From the NCBI GenBank assembly GCA_018902385.1, contig JABSSW010000020.1, forward strand, positions 666,982-730,981: 64,000 nt of DNA. Reading direction: 5' to 3'. Position numbers and translations under genes: made by a program. Positions 24,237-37,600 of this stretch are shown here, piece after piece; position 1 is the first letter of the stretch; every line of letters begins with the position of its first letter. The notes beneath the pieces are model-generated. The model saw only the letters and a list, made by a program, of their open reading frames with translations. It did not search any database and had not been told where the DNA came from. Origin of the DNA: Physcia stellaris (taxonomy: Eukaryota; Ascomycota; Lecanoromycetes; Caliciales; Physciaceae).

Positions 24237-26217
24237 CTAAGACACAACCTGTTCTCCAACCTTATAGTCTATCGGCGTTTCAGCTGGAGAGTGCTGAGGT
24301 CCATTGTGTATGATCGCCTGGCCTTGTTCAGGATCCTTTGTGGGTTGATGCGAAGGTAGCACATCTAGGTTCAGTGTCTCTTCTACAGGCCGTGAAATCT
24401 CCGCCTGCCGATGGACTCCTCTGATCCCGTCGATCCGTCGTCGCCAGGGTTTGTAGAGCGCAATACTCAAGGCCCCGAAGACGATGAAGGAAGCACATAT
24501 CGCGCCACCTACATGCACACCTGGTCAGCGCCCTATTACATCCCATCCCATCCCTTCGCTCCCCTAGAGATATAGAAGTCTTCAGATCCAGAAGGAACAG
24601 GATTGGCCTCTTACCGATAACATCATAATGATCACCCGCAACCTCGACTCCGTCCCAAAAGCGTCCACTCGGCTGCGCAACATTAAGTATCAGAGACAGC
24701 AGCTGAATAACCCCAATAACGATCGCCACAGCGACGGTGATAACGGTGAGTACGATCGAGTAGTAGAGTATCGCGATCTGGTCTTTGGCTGCAGCTGTCG
24801 AAGTATAGAGAGACATCATCAGGGCGCCGTCGATGGTGTCTAGGAGGCACATTCCGACTAATCTTCTGTTAGATCCCTCCTAGCATTATAGCCTTGGAAA
24901 AGAAGTCGACGAAGGAGGGAGAATGACGATGTTTTGGACTTACCGGTGAAGAGCACAGGGAAAATTAGGATCAGCCATATGCTTGTGCCTTTCGCACCTT
25001 GGATGGATGCGATGCCGAGGAGGGCGACTTCGGATGAGGTGTCGAAGCCGAGTCCGAACATTACCCCTAGGGGTACATTTTCCATGGTCTGACGAGATTA
25101 GAAGTGGATTGATCGTGGGAGATTGGTGTTGCAAGGGAAGTACCGGTCAATGAGCTTGAACATCTTCTTGAAGAGGAAGAATAGGCATCCTGCGCCTTGG
25201 AGTTGGAAGGTTTCTTCCTAAGACTGAATGTCAACGTCTTTGCTCTCTCAAAGTCCGATTCTCAAATGCTTAAAGTTTGGGATTGGTACGCGGTAGTAGC
25301 TCTCTCTTATAAACATTACACAATGGTATCGTCATCGCCATAGACAGACAATTGACTCAATGGGCGAAAACTCACCTCTTCCGGAGATGTGCGGATAAGT
25401 CTCCTCATCTGCTGCACAAGCTTATAGCAGATATAGAGATTCAGGATCCCCAGAATGATAAGGAATGCTGCAGATACAGAGGTTCCAATAATGCCTCCAA
25501 TCCTGCTGAAGGCGCCGAATTTATCGCTGATAGCGGAGGACGTGGCAGCGACTACGATTGAGGTGACGATCACGATACTATATCAAAGAATGAACTGTCA
25601 AAACCTCGAAGGCGGTGAAATTTCTCCTTCGTCTAGTGATGGGAAGGGATGGCAAACTGGTAAGAGAACATGATTACCATACGTCGAGTGGCCTAAAGAG
25701 AAAAAGGTCCCTACAGTAACAGGACGCTGGCCCGATGCCACCAGGCGGCGAGTCATGAGATCAATGGCCTTCTTTACCTTTAGTATGGCACTATTTATTG
25801 AATTTCGATCTCATGTTACCGAGATATGGTCGGCGTCAAGAGCATGTCTGGATGTGATTCAGTCAGGATTGATGCTCGCTCTCAGGATTGCAAGCTTTGT
25901 ACCTGAGACCTAGCGTGTAAGCCAGCACCGCAGTGGATATCAGAGATCTGTATGTCGCCTCTCAATACGACGACCGATCAGACATCACGGTCTGAGGTCC
26001 ATACCCATGAAAGTGCTACACCGATGTTTAGTTCACTAGATGCTCAGCGACGAGATAGGGGAATTTATCTTACCAGGAAAATACCACAGCCAGTCCAGGC
26101 TGCCGCATTGGCCAACACCAGTAGGAGAATGATAGCAACAGCTGGGAAGGGCAATTTCCGTAGCCATGGTGTACGATGGTGGATAGTTGCAGCACCTTTG
26201 ATGAGCCTGTGCTTCAT
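24237..26217 (-). CDS. nic1: High-affinity nickel/cobalt transporter (NiCoT family), one-base frameshift
   Basis: Plasma-membrane Ni2+/Co2+ uptake protein, in fungi mainly supplying urease (the symbol follows fission yeast nic1). Nine exons: 26217-26074, 25958-25903, 25847-25820, 25768-25683, 25577-25376, 25217-25144, 25088-24944, 24857-24615 and 24508-24237; about 416 aa. The family signature [10 protein letters not shown] (H-x4-D-H) spans exons 2-3. It is followed by SLGHS and the second signature [13 protein letters not shown]. Several hydrophobic helices are obvious ([29 protein letters not shown]), and the tail is hydrophilic. In exon 7 the conserved PWKMYP and [10 protein letters not shown] lie in frames one base apart, separated by a run of four G on the plus strand (25070-25073). 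The gene therefore lacks one base, most simply a run-length error. The first intron boundary is the least certain. Confidence 0.85.
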
Positions 26218-26776
26218 TCTCTGTATCTTTAGAGGAAAGCTTTGTTCCCACTAGTAAAAGTTAGCCATCATGGAAAGAACAGTAAGGATGTAATGCAGTG
26301 AAGATAGTAGAAGTCAATCCGAGCTTGACATTTATTGCCGGGTCGAGGTCGAGAATGAAGGTGCGTAGACGTCATAGCTAGAATGAGGACATAACTATTC
26401 CCAAACACCAATACTATCGTACTCGGCGAATCACGGCAATTGGTTGCAACTTGCCCAGACATCGTAGATAGCTTTGGTGATTCATAGTCTACGCTTGAAG
26501 CATTAAGTTGTGGTATCTAAGTAGTCTATCGCTGTGAATTTTAAAGCGCCGAATGTCGAATCCTATCGCTAGCCCAGGTCTCCATGAACTCCACTCGTGC
26601 TTTGCATGGTTCTCGTAATCCGTTGAAGCTCGCCCAGCGAGTCGTGAAGCAGATGCATCCCTCCTGCCGTGAGGTCCCTTTCTAGATCTAGCCGGGTATC
26701 GCCGAAAACCAGAAATTGCAAATGGCAACGCCTAAATCGAGTGAAAATAAAGCAGTAAATAATGGAGACGCAACTC
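26218..26776. other. Intergenic, or 3' exon of the Sec7 gene
   Basis: This is the nickel-transporter promoter and the 3' region of the Sec7 gene. The Sec7 frame ends ...GYGV with TAA at 26777-26779, but gtaagag at the stop and a tttag acceptor downstream would allow a last exon running to TAG at 26569. Confidence 0.4.
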
Positions 26777-29700
26777 TTACACTCCGTACCCCAGAGCCGA
26801 ATCCCCTCGTTGGTGACTGATAGATCCCTTTGGCTCTTCACCAAAGGCTGCACTTGTCGATCCACCTGGAAGCGAAGATTGTTGAGGCTCTTCAGCGACA
26901 AAGTCCTCGAGCTTACTCTTCGCAGCACCGTCTTCACCGTCATTGGCTTGAGCAACGCTTGCCGTACTGGCACTGACTGCTGACACTGGTCTTGCATCTG
27001 GCGCAGGTACCGACTGCGTCGATCCTTCATCGTCCTCGATTGCCGACGGAACCACGAGCTTCGGATCTTCTCCCAGTACAGACTTGCGTAGTTTCAATCG
27101 CTCTTCTGCCGATGTCTCCGGCCAGTCAGAGCCACCGAATGTAATAACAGACGCTTTCTTCCCATGTACGGTAAAGCTGCCGGTGCCACGGGCCAGACCT
27201 TCACTTTCACCTACAGATGTACTATCTTCAGCTGCAGCGGCACTCGATGCAGAGTCCTTGCCTTTCTTATTGCGGTGATGACCAGAGTGATGTGACTCGC
27301 GTAATGTTCGCTGAAGGCTACGGCGCACTTTTGGTCTGCCCTCGCTTAGAGGTACCTCGGACGTTTTGATGCTTTCTTGATCTTGATCCCTTCCAGCATC
27401 GCTTGGAGTATCAGGACGCCTTGCCTTGGTAGTAGGACTATCAGGTAAGATAATACCGGCTTCTTTGAGAACAGCCTGTTCATCGTCGTCAACGCTTGGT
27501 GTGGGGGTAGCAAGCCTCGTCGCCATTTCTGCTAGACTGGCTACCCGTTGAGAACTCTGGACACTGACTTGAGAAGCTTTATGGGTGAGTGTTGGCTTGG
27601 ATAGGGTGTCGGTGGCAGCGCTAGGAGACTTGACCGAAGATCTCGATGCATCGAATGATAGCGGAGGTATCTCCCACAAGCCTTTGGATTTATATGGATT
27701 CGGAGGGGACGCTTGGTTGTTGGAACGAAAGATATCGTCCATGCTCATGGACTCACCCGGAATTGGCTGAGTGGACGGCCGCACTACATGATGACTCCGT
27801 GGGCTAAGCTGGGGACTTACGATGTCACTGGTATGCGATTCGCGCCTCATCTGTTCGGGATCGACCGGCGTACGAGCTGTATGCTGGGACAATTCCTTCT
27901 TCAGACTTCCGCCCATGGACTTGAGTTCCTCTTCAAGATCCAAGGTGAGGATGTCTTTATGGCAGCGTGTTCGCCACATTTCCATCCGAGTCCATTTAAT
28001 CTTTGCTGCCATCCCACCCGCTGCAAGAACGATCTGCTCCCTTGTCCTATTTTGTATGGGTGCCAATATCTGCAGATGCCTTGCGTTCCTCAATTGCCCA
28101 TCTAACTGTTTGTTGGACAATTCTAGCCTTCCTTCTGCTTCAACAATGCGCTGAGCTATGATCTGCCGTCTGGCTGTCTGAATTTGCTGAGCGAGCTCTT
28201 TGTCGATTTTGCTCCTCTGAATAGTGACTTCACCAGTAGCGGTCTGCACTGTTTCGCTAGACTTGGAAGAATCCATTCGGCGCATGCCTCTTGATTTCTG
28301 ACCGTCATAATTACCGCCTACCAAGCCCCTCATGCGTACACCAGCAGTCTTGAAAGTTGAGGCGTAATTAAGCTTGGCCAGCCAATCGTTCATGTCAGTC
28401 TCATTGTCAGCCAAGAAAACTTCTTCGAAGCCACCGTGACGAACGAAAACCAATGCGTTCTTGTGCTTTTTGTATGTAGCATCTGTTAGAGCCACCGCAT
28501 CTTCAGTAGACATCATGACATCTGGCTTGAACTGTTCGAGTGGTGGCTTGAATATTACGGGCGAACCTCCAAGGCCATTTCTATGGTGAGCCTCTTGTTG
28601 GTGCATCAGAGACTTGATCCATGCGGTATTTCGGAAAAAGTACAGTTGTGCTCCTGTAAGGATGGCTCCCCACTCTTGCCATGGCGAGCGCGCCTTCTTC
28701 TTTTTCATGTCCTTCCGCCAGAGTATCCCTACCTTAGTCACCTTGATATCAACCACACCTGGATGGGCTTCAGCCGGATTTGCCATCGTCTCAGGTGACA
28801 TAAAGGCCTCAGGGCGGGATCTGGAGGATAGTATCTGGAGAACACCTGATCTGAAGAAAGTACTGTGTAGATCGGCCAGGTTTAGTGAAACAGCTGTACC
28901 AAGATAGCTATATGGATCATCAAGGGTCATTGTATCTTTCAGCGAGGGACGGAGAGAATCTAGCCTGTTATCCAGTATCAAAGTATAGGGGTCAACTGGC
29001 TCCCTTGAATTTCGACCAATGGGATCAGTGTTACCCCGGTTGAATAAGCCTCTTTTCGGTTTCGCAATCACTCGCTCCCCGTTAATATCGAGGTCATCTT
29101 CCACGTGTATGAATGGCGTATAGGATATATTGTCATAGAAGCATTCAAGGATCTCTTCAGCGACGCCTTGACCTTTAGCGTTCTTGGTGTAATCTGGCTT
29201 CTGCATTTTATGCTTGTTGTTTCGATTGAATACATCGGTATGCAGGATCAAGATAGAGAACGCGATGAAATAAGCCTCATCTGTGGCACTATGTATTAGT
29301 ATCAATGGCACCATGCATTTCATCCAGTCGACTTACCTGGAGAAGCGTAGATCCCCGGGTTGCATTCGTGATAGCGATTGGCAAATGACTGTATCACTCG
29401 ATCAATTTGCTGAGTCTCTTTAGGCAATTCAACCTCCATGAGCAGTTTCCGAATAGACATGTCAATAGGGTCGCCAAAGAACTTAAAACCACGCATGTAG
29501 CTCCGTAGAACGTTTTTGAAGAATTCGTCATCTGATTTTGATAGGATAGTAGCCACTGCACCACGACTGACAGCCTCTTCAAGCCGGGCAAGATACTTTG
29601 CAGGTGTATCACCATCTTGCCGCTCGGGTATCACAACAGGATCTCTACTGATACTCAGTGAGTGTGAGTTAGAGCCAGTAGACATAGGGGTCCCCGGCAT

Positions 29701-31142
29701 GGGTGGATGGTTCATTCCAAGGCGCAAATGCTGGGGCTCTGAATTGTGACGTAGACGCGAAAGATTCAAAAGGCCGCCAAAACTTGCTCTTCCAGTGGTA
29801 GACGATGAAGTTCGGCCTGACGGAGGCTGAGGTGGTGCTGGCAACTCATCATCGGTAGCTCCCCTCAAAGACCCCTTTGTCGACGTCCTACCCTTCTTGC
29901 TAAGACGCATTGGGGGAGCATGGACAGGTGATGTCCTCCCAGATCTCGAAGGACGTCCTCCAGAACGTGAAGCTGTCATCGAATGTCTAGGAGATACCTG
30001 TACACTTGGAGGGAAATGCATTGCATCGATCCCCGGGGCTGGGGAGAGCATAGGGCTTGAGACATTCAGACTACTACCTCCATCCTGATGAGACCGACGA
30101 ACAGTTGAACTCGGAGGGTCATTCGAAGCACGCCGACGTGTTGGTGAATCAGACTCAGATGGGTGGCCAGGCGAAGGCGGGAACGAGCGGTCAGGTGGAG
30201 GGATCTTTACAGGGAGAGGGAAAAGTGGTCCTTTGTTCTTCTTGCGTCGGGGTAGACGGAAGAAAGTTGTGGTAGTTGACACGGTGTGGGTTGTGGTCGT
30301 TGCATAGACATGATCAGTACTGCCATTGGATGACTCCGATAGCCTGTTGATAGGCAGTGCGAGTGTACTGTTGGCCTCCTCACCATAAGCGGGGGGTGCA
30401 TATATGCCATGCGAGTCTGCATGCTCTGGTCGCGACCTAGCGGACCCATCGAAAGTTATACGAGAAGCACCAGCGCTGTGGCTAGTCGTTAAAGGCTCGC
30501 CTTGGGTGGAGTCAGGAAATCGATCGAACAGGGAGAGACGAGACGATCTGGATTGGAGCGGTTTTGAGCTATCTGAATTGTTCTTCTGACGGCGTGGCAA
30601 CGTTAAGGTCTTCTTTTTCGGTGGTGCCGCGTCCCCAGTCGGTGCAGTGGTAATAATGGCAGGTGCTAAACGAGGACGTCGTCAGCCAATGATGGGTATG
30701 CAATGCATTCGTCCAATTGTCAACCGAGCTATCACAGACAATGGCATCCCAGCTTCGCTCAACTCGGAATTTGCTTACCATTTGGCACTGGCGGAGGAGA
30801 AGAAGCGGCTTGTGCTTGCTCTTTGGCAGTTCTGGAGAGTTGGGAGTCGGAAGCGTGCCGAAACTTGAGTATACTGAAGCGTTGTTGTCGAGCATTCGGC
30901 AAAGGGGGGCTTGGAGGTCTTTCTCCAAAAGAGGCATCGTTGGCAGCACCGGCAGGATCAATGGAGTTCCGGAGTGGTGAAGGTGAAGCAGATCGTACAT
31001 GGCTTAACGAATCCATCGGTCCGTCGTGGCTCTTCCTCATCTCCTGCGCACCGTCATTATTAATATTCGCCGGATCAAGGGTACTATGACGACGCAAAGT
31101 TGTGTCGCTCGGCCGAGCGACGCGAAGTCGACTCCAGGGCAT
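26777..31142 (-). CDS. Arf guanine-nucleotide exchange factor, Sec7 plus PH domains
   Basis: Predicted 1398-aa protein that activates Arf-family GTPases at Golgi or plasma membrane. Exons: 31142-30779, 30665-29337 and 29280-26777; phases agree. A long Ser/Pro-rich N-terminus is followed by the Sec7 domain at about residues 470-650. The catalytic glutamate region reads LPKETQQIDRV (usually LPGEAQKI; Glu kept). It is followed by FANRYHECNPGIY and, across the intron, DEAYFIAFSILILHTD, the conserved substrate-groove helix. A PH domain (about 740-880; KVGILWRK...WQEWGAILTG...VFVRHGGFEEVFLADNETDMNDWLAKLN) and a coiled coil follow, then a disordered C-terminus. The layout and size fit yeast Syt1 better than Yel1. 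The frame upstream of 31142 has an in-frame stop. An S/T-rich open frame at 31084-31530 could be an extra 5' exon but I could not splice it in. Confidence 0.88.
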
Positions 31143-31650
31143 TTTCGATGAAAGTCGGTGGTGAAGTTGTCATTTGGGGCTGATTCACACGGAGTCTTCC
31201 AGCTTTGGTTGGCGGAGTGTTGGAATGAACGTGGTACGAGGAGTGATGAGTTGGATGAACGAGTGACGTAGGACCTGTGTGGGGTGTGACCTGGAGATGA
31301 AGCTTCTGCCAGAGAGAGCTGTCAGGACTATGGATGCTGGATGCTGTGGAAGCCGATCTAAAGTGAGAAGGAGAGTTGGAGAGTCCCTTGCGTGTACGAG
31401 GTGAGGTACGTACTTGAAGAAACCCTGGATCCTTCTCCAATCTCAGCCCTGTTTTGGCCCCTGCTTGGCTCTTTCCCAAAGAGGAAAGAGCAACTTCCCC
31501 ACTCGTCCCAACCTGGCTGCGGAGGCGCATCGCTTGAAGAACATCAGGCAGAACTCATCGATCATAAACATCAATTGGCATACATCTTATCAGTACCTGC
31601 ATTCTCGATTCTCAGTGTTCTATCTATCCACTGCAAGCCTCATAACCAGC
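31143..31650. promoter_or_regulatory. Divergent promoter region, Sec7 gene / ECM14
   Basis: 508 bp lie between the proposed starts. An open minus-strand frame covers it (31084-31530) but is taken as 5' leader or chance. No specific site was assigned. Confidence 0.45.
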
Positions 31651-33474
31651 ATGCGTCAATTGCATAACCTCTTTGCCCTCGGGCCCTCATTGCTGCTCTG
31701 GTGCTTGCAGGTGCATTTGGCTAATGCCAACATAAATCCCCCAGTCCTCACATACCAGAGACATTTCCACAGTCGCACATACCCCAGTACGTACACCGAG
31801 ACCAAAGACATAAATCCATCTTGTCACGATGGCGGGACGGCCTCATCAAGAAAATCTGGAGCGTTCCACAGATGGATTGCCATATGAAAGGACCCAAGCA
31901 CCCCTCAAGAACAACACCCCCTTCGATCGTGCTATCGAGATATGGTGGAGACGTTGTTCTAAGGTTCAAGATCCGAACTGCTGATGAGGCGGCGGCCTTA
32001 GCTGACGCCGTGGACGTGCTCTTTCTCGACGTATGGGAATTTACCACGGAGTGGGCAGATATTAGGCTCTCGAAGGATGTTGTGAGTTCGATCACCATTC
32101 GGTCCATACTTCAAAACAATTGACGTCAAGTCTTAGGTACCCTCGCTACTCGGTCTTCTACCGTCCTCCCTCCGAGATGCCCATACCCCTCTAATGCACG
32201 ATCTTGCTCAAGCAATTTACGAATCATACCCCTCGCTCACCTTCCAAGATCCTTCAGCCCCAGCTTACGATGACCATCGGTCTTTCAGCCCCAGCTTGCG
32301 GCCCTCCACCCAGACCAACATCTTCTTCCAAAATTACCAGCCCCTCTCCGTCATAACCCCCTGGATGCGCCTCCTCCAATCACTCTTCCCCTCTCACGTC
32401 CGTATGCTCAACATCGGCCTTACATACGAAGGCCGCGATATTCCTGCTCTCCGTGTCGGCGTACACCCTACAAACTCCGAGAAACCCTCGGAAAAACGTA
32501 AAACCATAATCGTAGCCGGCGGTTCCCACGCGAGGGAATGGGTCAGCACCAGTACGGTCAACTACATAGCCTACACCTTCATCACCGAATATGGCAAAAA
32601 CAAGGACGTGACCAAGCTCCTTGAGCAATTCGACTGGATCTTTATTCCCACCATGAACCCGGATGGTTACACCTACACCTGGGAGTCGGACCGCCTCTGG
32701 CGCAAAAACCGGCAACAGACCTCCCTCCGCTTTTGCAAAGGGCTCGATCTGGATCGCGCGTGGGGGTTCGAATGGGACAGACAGGCCTCGAACTCAAATC
32801 CCTGCAGCGAGAGTTTCGGCGGCGAGGAACCGTTCCAGGCAGTAGAATCCCGCCGCCTGGCGAATTGGGCGAAGAACGAGACGGAGAACAACAACGTCAC
32901 GTTCTCCGCCTTTGTCGATTTACACAGCTACAGCCAGCAGGTCCTATATCCGTTCTCCTACTCCTGCACCGAAACCCCGCCCACACTCGAAAATCTCCAG
33001 GAATGCGCCATCGGGCTCGCGAAAGCGATACGCCTCACCAAAGGGTCCATCTACGGCGTCACCTCCGCGTGCGAGGGCAGCGTCATGGCCTCTGACCCTC
33101 TGTACCCAAAAGACAAGTCCGCGTGGCCTCAGCTCGAGTCCTCGGGCGGCTCGGCGCTGGATTGGTTCTATCATGAATTGCGAGTGGCCTATAGCTATCA
33201 GATCAAGTTGAGGGATACAGGCAGCTACGGCTTCCTGCTTCCGGCTAGCGAGATCGTGCCCACGGGTAAGGAGGCGCTGGCGGCGGTGCAGTATCTCGGT
33301 AGCTTTTTGCTTGGGGATAAGGGTATTGAGAAGGGGCTTGAGGATTGGCGCGGGGAGGGTATGGAGAGGGTTGTGGGCTTGAGGGAGGAGATGGTGGAAG
33401 AGGAGATCGAGATGGAGGTTGGGGAAGTGGAGACTGATGATGATGAGGGGGTTCAGTGGGAGTTGAAGCGGTGA
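31651..33474 (+). CDS. ECM14: Inactive metallocarboxypeptidase-like protein (M14 family)
   Basis: Secreted or vacuolar M14 pseudo-peptidase linked in yeast to cell-wall integrity. Exons: 31651-31710, 31773-32081 and 32137-33474; 568 aa. The start gives a hydrophobic signal peptide ([13 protein letters not shown]). A carboxypeptidase propeptide-like segment precedes the catalytic fold. The zinc ligands are present: His254 and Glu257 in GGSHAREW, and His386 in VDLHSYSQ. Substrate-side residues follow family pattern ([17 protein letters not shown]). The general-base glutamate, normally in SYxxELRDTG, is replaced by Lys480 in [14 protein letters not shown]. This Glu-to-Lys change is the known hallmark of ECM14 orthologues, so it is ancestral, not a local defect. 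The tail is acidic. Confidence 0.93.
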
Positions 33475-34672
33475 ATTTGGGATTAGGGGCTTATTAGATT
33501 GAGCTTGGACAGGGGTTTTGGACGGTGAAAGGCGTGTTTGGTGCACTGTTGGACGGTGAATGGCGTTTTTGGTGCTTTGTGGGATGGGAAGGAGAGCATG
33601 GTCTTTGGTTTTTGGCCTTCTGCTTTTTCCCCTGGGTTTTTTGGGGGTGTTGTACAGTGTAAATACTATCTCTATCCCCATTCACGGGTCTCCGTAGAAA
33701 TGGTAGAGGCTGCGTAAATTACCTTTTCACCTAAAGCACATTTTTAAAGAAAGAGGCCGTGTCCAGCTAGGAAGTTTCTTATATTATTCTTCCGTTCGGA
33801 TACAGTTCTTTCTGCGGTGCAACTTTCCTTCTTCTCCTTCTTCTCCTGCTGAGAATGATAGTGTATCGGTAGGTAGTATGTACATTTCCGTCTCTGGGTC
33901 TTGATCTTCTTCACTACGTCGGGTGCTTGATGGCTCTGAAATTGTCGCTACTACTTAATGATGAAAGAGTTGTTGTGGTGCGTGAGCTCATGAGTGGTGA
34001 ATTTGAGATGGTGGATGGTGGATGGAGGAGAGATCCAGGGTTGACGATATGGTTGTGATACAGATATTAATGTCAAAACAAGGGTGGTTACTTTGCGGTC
34101 AGATAATCCGCGAGAAGTATGGAGTTGATGGATTTTGGGATGGATCTTTACATATTAATATTGACGGAGAAGCGGACGACACGCATATCTCGCTTCTATT
34201 TCATTTCTCATTTCATATTGCAATCTATTGCTAAGTATCTGAATCTCGCTCGCACATGATAAGCTCCATCCATTCCCATATGTCCAAACACAAATCTCCT
34301 CCCCCCAACCACCCCCCATTCCTGGATTTTTAATCTTATGCGTACATACAGTTCCCTTCCAAATTGTGAAAAAGATACTCATACTTCGAACAGAACAGCC
34401 CCGGTAAGCATACAAGCAGAGTAGAGCAGAGGCCTATGCAAATCGAACAGAACAGAACAGAACACTCTAGCAAACATGGGTAAGGGTAAAAAGGAATGCC
34501 AGCATTCTCTGCTATTTCTTCCTTCAAGGTTACTGGTTAGATGAGACAACAACACACAAAAAAAGAGACTCGTTAAAAACCCCCTTTCCTTTTCCTTTTT
34601 CTTGTTTTCATACAGCCTCCCCCAATTCCCCGTTGACGCCGTCACCAAGGTCAGATGCATTGCCGCAGTCGC
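33475..34672. other. Convergent intergenic region
   Basis: This holds the 3' regions of ECM14 (+) and the Pumilio gene (-). It includes a short imperfect duplication near 33519-33560 (ttggacggtgaa...ggcgttt) and a cagaacagaacag tract near 34450. No gene is supported. Confidence 0.55.
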
Positions 34673-37600
34673 TCAGTACCCATTCGGTCCACCGCCGCCT
34701 CGTCGATCAACCCCGTTCGGCATGCCCATCCTCTGCTGCTGTTGCTGCTGATGCTGCATCGATATCCCGTGCGGGTACATAGGAGGACCGTAGCCATATC
34801 CCTGGCTCAAGGGAGGACTAAAATCCTGAAACGTGCCGAACTGCATCGGACTGGACATCGGGCGCTGTTGCTGTTGTTGGAATTGCAGGTTCCGCAGACT
34901 CGTCGCATCAAGGGGTCCCCCGCCGTAATAGAACCCTGCGGGGGAGATGCCGCGGGTGATGTTGTTCGCGAGTGGGTTGGGGTAGCGCTGGTCGAGCTGG
35001 GGAGAGATGAAGCCGGGGTTGAATTGCTGTTCGTAGGCAAGGGCATTTGGGTCGATCGCTGAAACGCCTGGTGGGACGGCGACTCTTTGGCCTTGTTGTG
35101 GAAAGTTTTGGCCGTTGGCATATCGGTCCATGTCTTGCTGGTGGCGGCGGTTGTTGTGCATGTTGTGAGAAGAACCAGGGCGAGAGCCTTGGTGTGATCC
35201 TGCGTTGCTGTTGCTGTGGTGTTCGCGATCTCCTTTGCCGGTGCGGCCGGACATGCCTACTTCGTCCATGAGGCGCTTGTAGCCTTGTGATGGAGATGCT
35301 TTGAGTGAAGTGAGGACGTTCTTGATGTGAGATACTACATCAGTTCTCAAATTCTCATCGAGGAACGGAGTGGTAAGGATCTTGTAGACTAGACTTGCTC
35401 CACAGGCATGGTCGCTTAGAATATCCTCCAGAACCTTGTCGTTCTCGGAGAAGAAAAGAGCTTGAAGGATTATGTCTCTGGCTTCTGGCTCATTTCTCTG
35501 GTTGATGACTTTGAGAACCGTCAGGTAAGCGACCTTGTGGGTGCATAGGTGGACTAGATGAGGCACTAGACGAGGAGCTAGAACTATTCGACGGCGTGGC
35601 AGATTGCATGTATCCAAAAGCCAGGTCAACAATAGAGCGCCATTAGCATTGGTAGCTAGTTGGACACTGTGCAATGAGATAGCCGATGCCAGCATCCGTT
35701 GCTGATCCTTTGTGGCATTGTGACTTTCTAAGCAAGCTCTCATTGCTCGAGCACCAAAACGGCCTTGTGCTATATCCCACATGCGACTGAGCATTGTTTC
35801 GAAAACAAAGTTGTTGTATGGATATCCAAATCGAAGGCAGCATTGAAGAACATAATTTCCGTATTGATCCAAGAATAATGGCACAGTGTAGGGTCGGAGA
35901 CTGTCAACAATGATCTCCATCTGCTCCGGTACTCGAGTAACATCGATGATTTTCTGGGCAGCCCATGTTCCATTCTTGTGCACACCAATTTCGGCCAAAT
36001 GCGGAGCAAGCTGGCGTAGCATCTGCTCTCGAGTAGGCTCTGAGCAAAACTCGAAGAGCTTTTGCACGACCGTGTTGCCAATATAATCAGCAGCTAATTC
36101 GGCAATCTCAGGCAGCATCTGCATAGCAGTGTCTTCGAGTTCTGCAAGGGTGATTGCATTGTTATCGATGCGTTTTCGAATCTCTCGGAGTTTGGGAGCA
36201 TCATGTATCCTTGTGTGGCTCGCTTCCGGCACTGGGGGTATCTCGTTCTCGAGATGAGTGAATGCAATAGCAGCATTGATACTGTCGGCGATCCTTTGAC
36301 AATCGTCATTAGAAGCACCAAACTCGGGAACAATCTGCAGCATCTCATCTCGAAGATCTGGTAAGCTTGGTACTTGAAGTGCAGCTTCAGCGCTTTGTGC
36401 ATGGACACCATTGGGACCCACTCCATTGACGCCATTAGTATTTTGAGGGTCGCGACTGCGAGAATTTGCATGATCCGGACTTCTCGATGGATGAACACCA
36501 TTATTACCGGGCGTCCCATTGGTAGAATGTTGTTCTTTGGCATACCCAATTTTACATGGTCCAGCTCCTGGGAAAATTTCTTTGCCATTCAGATGTAGCC
36601 TGGCAGTCGTTGCGCTTTCTAGTGACTCAAAGTTGACAAAGCCACAATTCTTCTGCACTAAAACACGCGAAGTATCAACCTTGCCGTAAGGTTCAAATAT
36701 TTGGGTTAAGGTGGACGGTGTGGTAGAGGAAGGAATGCTGCCAAGCCACAATGAGCGAGTCGGGCCGTCCTGATTCTCATCGTTTGTTTCCAAGTTCGAT
36801 CGAGCTGATAAGTTACCCAGGTTGAGAGCCTGCACGGCCTCTGGGAGCCCAGTGTATTCCATGCCATTTGTCAGACCTAGGTTGGCAGCAGTCATGCTGT
36901 TTTCCAAAGGTGATCTGATGTAGCCAAGCCCAGAAGATAGCAGTGGTGTTGAAGGCGAATCCAGAACTGTTGTAGTCCGAGCGCGTGGTCTACTTGCGCT
37001 TGCCTGGTTGGCGAATGCCTGGACAGCAAGGTTGTGTTGATGGATCTGGGCCTGTGTGGCCACATAGGCCGCAGCAGTTGAAGCTGCGTAATCATCCTGA
37101 TCCTCCTCTTGAGCGTACTTTTCCTTGGCGTTTACGGAGTACGACCTGAAGCGATTTGGATTTGACTTGATAGACAGATAAGGGGTAAGAGAAGCCGGGA
37201 TACTCATCCTGAAGCCTGGCGGAACTAGCGAAGCTTGGGACTGCTGAGGAGTTTCTGCAAGGCCGAGGTAATCAAGAGTCTTAACGTCCGTATCAGCAAG
37301 ACCGTCTTTGGAAAAAGAAGATTGAGCTGGCGACTCTGGCGGATCGGATCGGATGCTTTGTAATGTAGATGCTCGTTCCCGTCCAGTGCCCCAAGATGTT
37401 GAGAAAAGCGAATTCCCAAACGCGTTTGAAGGCTCGACGAATGATGTCCGTTGGGGCATAGAACCAGCCCTAAGACGTGATAGTAAAGCGGATGTATCCC
37501 TTGGGGTTAACACGGTAGGTTTAGTAGTGTTGGTCCCAACGTCTTTATTCTCCGTTGGGGCAAAAACGGTTGACTTGAAGGGACTTGTGGCTGGGGTTGG

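Noticed and set aside
31084-31530. 148-codon S/T/P-rich minus-strand frame as an extra exon or gene
   Set aside because: No donor/acceptor pair joins it in phase to the Sec7 gene, and it shows no domain. Kept as possible 5' leader.
32944-33681. 245-codon minus-strand frame
   Set aside because: It is antisense to the conserved ECM14 coding exon; a shadow of its codon bias.
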